Below are positions 16,155-19,739 of a DNA stretch of 19,739 nucleotides, piece after piece; positions within the stretch are counted from its first letter, which is position 1, and each line of letters opens with the position of its first letter. A program made the translations under genes and the position numbers. Location of the stretch: the NCBI GenBank assembly GCA_004009845.1, contig RMBW01000249.1, positions 1-19,739 on the forward strand, in the 5' to 3' direction. Origin of the DNA: Davidsoniella eucalypti (Eukaryota; Ascomycota; Sordariomycetes; Microascales; Ceratocystidaceae). The notes below the pieces were generated by a model, which saw nothing but the letters and a program-made list of their open reading frames with translations, searched no databases and was not told the DNA's origin.

Positions 16155-17125
16155 GTTCTCCCGACGGGTCTGTTGGTCAGGCCGCTCTCTCCAGTTACTC
16201 GACTTGGTGTGCTCGGGCTTAGGGGTGGACTCAATGACGCGGCGCTTACCAGATGGGCGATCGAAGTGTTTCAGGAGGTCGTCGATGATCGCGTGGTACG
16301 AGTTAGACTTCCAAGCCCACCCGGTACGTTCAATCAAATCGTCACGCATGGCAGAACGCAGGATGTCGATTAACGTGGTGTCGTCGTGAATGCCGGCTTC
16401 CATGGCTAGCGTCTCGAAGCGGAGGTGGAATGCTTTGAAGGGTTCCCGGTCTCCTTGGGCGGATTTGTAGAAGGCAATGCGCGCGTTGGTGAGTCGTTCG
16501 CGCGACCGGAACATATCATCAAGTTTTTCTAGCAGCAGATCGTAGGGTCTGGATCGTTGGCAGATAGAGTCAAAAAAGACGTTTAACTTGGCTTGCGTGG
16601 TCGCGCCTAAGCGGCCGTACAGGTAGACTGCCTTAGAGAGGTCACCGCCGAGGGCTGCTCCATCGATCAACATCTTGTTCGTTGCCAGCCTTCTCCAGAT
16701 CTCGTAGTCAGAGTGCGAGCCGCTGAATTCGTTGAGTAGGGGCTGGACCTGACGGGGTAGGGCTTGGCTGGAAGAGGCGGGTAGTGGCTGAGGAGCAAGG
16801 GCAGGCGGTAGCGGAGGAGCGGTAGTATCATGACGCTCTTTGGCGAACAGCATTTGACCGAGTCGATTCATCATGGACTTCATTTCTACCATGTCATCTT
16901 GTAGAGAGTCCAGACGGTCAGCTTCGCGAGAGGGTTGGCGGCCACGATCTGATTCAGGGTACGTGTCGCGTGGTCTCATACTCTCAGCGAGGCGGGCTAA
17001 GTCAGAAGTGTCCGAAGGGTTATCACTGGCGTCGTCATCATCTGCGGGCAGCGGGTTGCGTGAGGTGGTTACTCTGCTTAATGTGCGTGCGTGCGTGGTT
17101 TCGGTAGAGATGAGCTGCTCCGTGG
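16155..17125 (-). pseudogene. gag: Element B gag, 5' part, cut by elements E and C
   Basis: Open on the minus strand for about 323 codons, from TEQLISTETTHARTLSRV (matching residues about 163 onward of C Gag) to DQQTRREN. It contains the acidic linker (DDDDASDNPSDTSDLARL), DDMVEMKSMMNRLGQMLF and the capsid-like region (LLNEFSGSHSDYEIW to HAIIDDLLKHFDRP). The N-terminus with the hydrophobic segment and PGWCYL module would lie beyond E, outside the window. The gene continues at 8293-7961 once C is removed. No internal stop or frameshift was seen. Confidence 0.92.
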
Positions 17126-17304
17126 TGTCAGGGGCTAAGGCCCAGTTGGTATTTGGCTAAGTAAGATACTTAGCCAGATAAACGGTTATAAATAGGGACC
17201 CATTCCCGCCGTATTCCAACAGATATTAGTCTTTCTCCTTCATCGGTATCAATCGAAGTCTTTACTCTAGATTGCTTGCCATTGCCTCTTCCTAGTTCGT
17301 GTCA
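17126..17304 (+). repeat. 5' LTR of element E (179 bp)
   Basis: TGTCAGGGGCTAAGG...AGTTCGTGTCA. It shares the promoter core ACGGTTATAAATAGGGAC with D and the CTAAGGCC block near the terminus with all A-D LTRs. The likely RNA start is ATCGGTATCAA at 17242-17252. Confidence 0.9.
17155..17194 (+). promoter_or_regulatory. E LTR promoter: 8-bp inverted repeat plus TATA box
   Basis: GGCTAAGT (17155-17162) and ACTTAGCC (17168-17175) form a perfect dyad with a 5-nt centre; TATAAATA follows at 17187-17194. Confidence 0.6.
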
Positions 17305-17306
17305 TT

Positions 17307-17317
17307 TTGATACCGAT
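17307..17317 (+). promoter_or_regulatory. Primer binding site of element E (second co-varied version)
   Basis: TTGATACCGAT, 2 nt after the LTR, exactly complements ATCGGTATCAA at 17242-17252. The one difference from the A/C version (C to A) is matched by G to T in the primer site. Confidence 0.83.
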
Positions 17318-17338
17318 CTACCATCGTTCTCGTTCTTC

Positions 17339-17457
17339 GCACCCTACTGTGCACCTTGTTCTCTCACGCTATTCGTGACCATCACTCTACTCGCACCCTA
17401 CTGTGCACTCCATTCTCTCACGCTATTCGTGACCATTGTTCTCGCACCCTACTGTGC
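17339..17457 (+). repeat. Element E leader: five alternating tandem hairpins
   Basis: Hairpin type 1, GCAC-CCTACT-GTGC, is at 17339-17352, 17393-17406 and 17444-17457. Type 2, TCACG-CTATT-CGTGA, is at 17364-17378 and 17418-17432. They alternate with a period of 51-54 bp between primer site and gag ATG. The sequences are unrelated to the A and C hairpins, but the layout is the same. Confidence 0.8.
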
Positions 17458-17504
17458 CCTCACTTCGCTATCTCACTAACTAACGCGTCCACCTTACTTG
17501 CACC

Positions 17505-19483
17505 ATGTTGCAACTTTTCCTCCTTCACCTCTGGGCTGCCATCCTTGGAGCCCACCACGGCACCGCCGAAGGTCTCGCCCTCGCATTCCTCGCAATTGCC
17601 TTCACCCACTTCATGCTAGACATCACGCGCCGCTTCTTGCTGGCCTTCAAGCCGCGCCATGTCGTCACCCCCTTTCTCCACCAGAGACGCCTCTGGAAAC
17701 ACCAGGGCTGGTGCTATTTAGCCCTGTTCAAACGCTCTGAGCGACCCCGTCTGGCCAAACTACTTGGCCCCTTTCCCGCGGGCCCTGCCATCCTCGCACA
17801 CGCTGCCCACTTTCATGACCACCTGCACTGTTTGTCCATCTCCACGGATATAATCGGCCACATTGTGCCCGGTCAAAGCAGCCTCAGGTCCCCGCGCAGC
17901 GCCCAGATTCTTCTGTCACGATTTCTTAGCAACCCTCACATCCTCGGCGTCGGCGCGTCCTCCAGCAAAGACATCCCCATACGCACCAAGGAGAACACCC
18001 CTAAAGTCAAAATCGAAGCCCCCCGTCGCTCTCTAAGCGGTCTCCCCCTGCCAGGCGCATACTCCGACGATGCAGCAGACGTCTTCGAAGTTCTGTCCGC
18101 CAAATACCAAGCTGCCCTCGATAAAGCCCAACTGGATCCAACCGAATGGATATCACCCACTGCGCCAAGATGGGACTTCCAGTTCCACCACAACTTCAAA
18201 GTCGCAGAGATCCAGATGGCCGCACTCCAGGGCATGGCAGAACGCTCAGCCCCCGAATTCAAGGACCCTGTACGCACTGCTGAAGTACTGGACAACCTAG
18301 GCCGAGACATCCTCGAGCTCCTCGGTGGCAAATACGAAGACCCAGCCAACGACAACTTAGTAGACCTCAACCAGCTCGACGACTTAGAGGACAGACTCAA
18401 ACCTCTCAACCTACGTCTCGCCCCTATCCGCGAACACGCCCCACGCCTCCAGAGAAAAGGCTCACAACAACACCAGCATTCCCTCCTTCAGCTCACGGGA
18501 TCGCCTTACTACCCCCTCGCGACGACCAGCTTGCCCGCCGCAAAGACGTTATCGACGCAGTCCGCAAGTTCGACGGCACCTTCGATTACGCCACCTGGAA
18601 GATGGAGCTTAACGAGAAATTCCTCGTGGACTCTTACCGCTTCTACTCAACCAGAGACCAGCTGGCGTACACGATGAACGCCCTGTCGACGGAGATCAAG
18701 GAACAAGTCCGCACCAAGTACCTCGAATGCCTCCCCATGAACACCGGCTTCCAGGCCTTCCTCTCTTACCTCGACTCGCGATACGACGACCCCGACCGAG
18801 CGAGACTCGCCAACCGCGAATTGCTGAAGCTCAAGCAAGGCCCTACCGAGACATTCGAATCCTTTACCAACCGTCTCTGCTCCCTGCGCGACAAAGCCCA
18901 TTTCTACGACCATAACACCCTCCTCTCCGTCCTCCAAGAAGGCCTCCACCTGGACATGCAAGTGCACTTAGCCAACATGTTCCATATCAGACCACTAGAC
19001 GAAATGATCTCACAGATGCGCCCAGTCGCCCGCATCAAGGAAAGCGCCCTCGCCAAGGCCAAAGCCATAACCTCCAACCACTGGCGTTCAAACCCCTCGC
19101 CGACACCATCTCGTACGCCCGCGCCCAAATCACAAACCTCCTCAACCGACAGGCCCTGCTATCACTGCCGCCAAACAGGCCACTACGCCTCCATGTGCCC
19201 TCTCACGCCCTGCCAGTACTGCAGCAGCCAAGCACATCCCTCAGGCACATGTCCTACGGCCGTATCCTGCTCTGCCTGCCAACGCAAGGGTCATACCGCT
19301 ACTAACTGCCGTTCCAAGTCTCGCGCCTCTCGCCCTTCGGTCAGGCCAACGCCGTCAGCACGGCCCCTAGCTTCTCCCCTGGATGACGTCGCGCTCTTAT
19401 TAACGAGCAATGTCACTCACAGCACGCGCCCAGGGAGCCACCACCACTAACGTGCGGATACAGGAGACCTCATGGATTTTTAG
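17505..19483 (+). pseudogene. gag: Element E gag with three zinc knuckles, frameshifted
   Basis: The start ATG is at 17505 (caccATG). The N-terminus is hydrophobic twice over (MLQLFLLHLWAAILG and GLALAFLAIAFTHFML), followed by QGWCYLALFKRSERPRL (from about residue 67) and HFHDHLHCLSI. The first frame keeps homologous character to about 18430. The capsid-like part (FDGTFDYATWKMELNEKF onward) and nucleocapsid are in another frame, so a frameshift lies at about 18380-18480. The nucleocapsid has three CCHC knuckles with CX2CX4HX4C spacing: CYHCRQTGHYASMC (19157-19198), CQYCSSQAHPSGTC (19211-19252) and CSACQRKGHTATNC (19268-19309). A TAA at 19448-19450 stops this frame 33 nt before the conserved end ...DLMDF and TAG (19481-19483). 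This copy is dead. Confidence 0.87.
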
Positions 19484-19486
19484 ACA

Positions 19487-19509
19487 GTCGGGATAAATCG
19501 CGCCCCGAC
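19487..19509 (+). promoter_or_regulatory. gag-pol intergenic RNA hairpin, element E
   Basis: Arms GTCGGG (19487-19492) and CCCGAC (19504-19509) with 11-nt loop ATAAATCGCGC, 3 nt after the gag stop position. Relative to B and C the A-T pair of the stem has become G-C, with both partners changed. Confidence 0.72.
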
Positions 19510-19521
19510 CAGGGGGACTAA

Positions 19522-19739
19522 TTGGTGACCAGATAGTTGAAACTGAGATGGGGCTTTAGGAAATTACTTAGACGTAAGTTTAGGAAGTTATTCTACGAAA
19601 GCCCTCGTCGACAGCGGATGCCTCACCGTCGCCGTCATTCCCCCGCGTCTCCTCCACCTTGCTACCCTCACCACCCATCTCCGAACGGGTCATCGTCCAG
19701 TCACTCCGCTGGACAACCCCCCGCTCATCGACACCATCG
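19522..19739 (+). pseudogene. pol: Element E pol start (protease region), broken, runs off window
   Basis: Aligned with C pol, the start codon is TTG (19522-19524) instead of ATG, directly preceded by an in-frame TAA. DQIVETEMG matches the N-terminus (EEIVRTQMG). A one-base deletion after ATGGGG then shifts the frame, and further on NYLDVSLGSYSTKALVDSGC matches LYLDLSINELPTKALVDSGC. The protease Asp-Ser-Gly is kept and is followed by a VIPPRLL match, then weaker similarity to the window edge. Only about 70 codons are visible, so the state of RT and integrase is unknown. Confidence 0.83.

Larger units (their letters stand above)
6070..17125 (-). mobile_element. Element B: base-layer gypsy element, in fragments
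   Basis: B is on the minus strand. Its surviving pieces are 17125-16155 (gag, 5' part), 8298-7961 (gag, 3' part), 7922-6265 (pol) and 6083-6070 (14 bp of pol). They join exactly when C and its GTTCT duplication, and the solo LTR and its AACAT duplication, are removed. The right end runs into E at 17126 and the left end into A at 6069, so neither LTR of B is in the window. B is very similar in protein sequence to C, so they belong to one subfamily. Confidence 0.9.
17126..19739 (+). mobile_element. Element E: gypsy-type element, 5' part
   Basis: The LTR starts TGTCAGGGGCTAAGG at 17126, interrupting gag of B. LTR, primer site, leader hairpins, gag, intergenic hairpin and the start of pol are in the window; the rest runs off the right edge. 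It is more diverged from A-C than they are from each other, and carries several inactivating mutations. The presumed target duplication (CGTGG, 17121-17125) cannot be confirmed. Confidence 0.9.

Overview
This window is a nest of Ty3/gypsy LTR retrotransposons, and I see no host gene in it. The pol products carry an aspartic protease, reverse transcriptase with YIDD, RNase H, a zinc-binding DD35E integrase and, in the one copy that reaches it, a C-terminal chromodomain. They are therefore chromoviruses. The 11-nt self-complementary primer sites point to the Tf1/sushi-like group. The intronless elements, the C/T-rich leaders and this family type suggest a fungus, possibly a basidiomycete; the species cannot be told from the sequence.

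Element letters are mine. B (minus strand) is the base layer, seen as fragments at 6070-6083, 6265-8298 and 16155-17125. Four insertions broke it: a solo LTR (6084-6264, TSD AACAT) in pol; element A (minus, 862-6069), 14 bp away in the same pol; element C (plus, 8299-16154, TSD GTTCT) in gag; and element E (plus, 17126 to the window end), also in gag. Two of these were broken in turn. Element F (minus, 1-861, of a more distant lineage) sits in the integrase region of A, and D (plus, 11874-13290, TSD CTCGG) sits in pol of C. D is a 1.4-kb non-autonomous element with LTRs, primer site and polypurine tract but no gag or pol.

C has identical 181-bp LTRs, an intact 598-codon gag and a pol that is in frame across the D insertion site, so it looks recently autonomous. 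D has identical 180-bp LTRs and is younger. A, E and F carry frameshifts or stops.

The most interesting content is RNA-level. (1) In A, C, D and E the 11-nt primer site is an exact reverse complement of an 11-nt block within the same LTR, and three different versions of the pair co-vary. (2) The leaders between primer site and gag in A, C and E carry tandem arrays of short hairpins; in C the stem sequence changes but pairing is kept. (3) A 23-nt hairpin with compensatory stem changes lies in an invariant 38-nt spacer between gag stop and pol start in A, B, C and E. (4) Every LTR type has an inverted repeat (perfect in all but D) just upstream of its TATA box, with a different sequence in each lineage. 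(5) Gag proteins start with a strongly hydrophobic segment followed by a conserved GWCYLALFKR-type module that I do not recognise.
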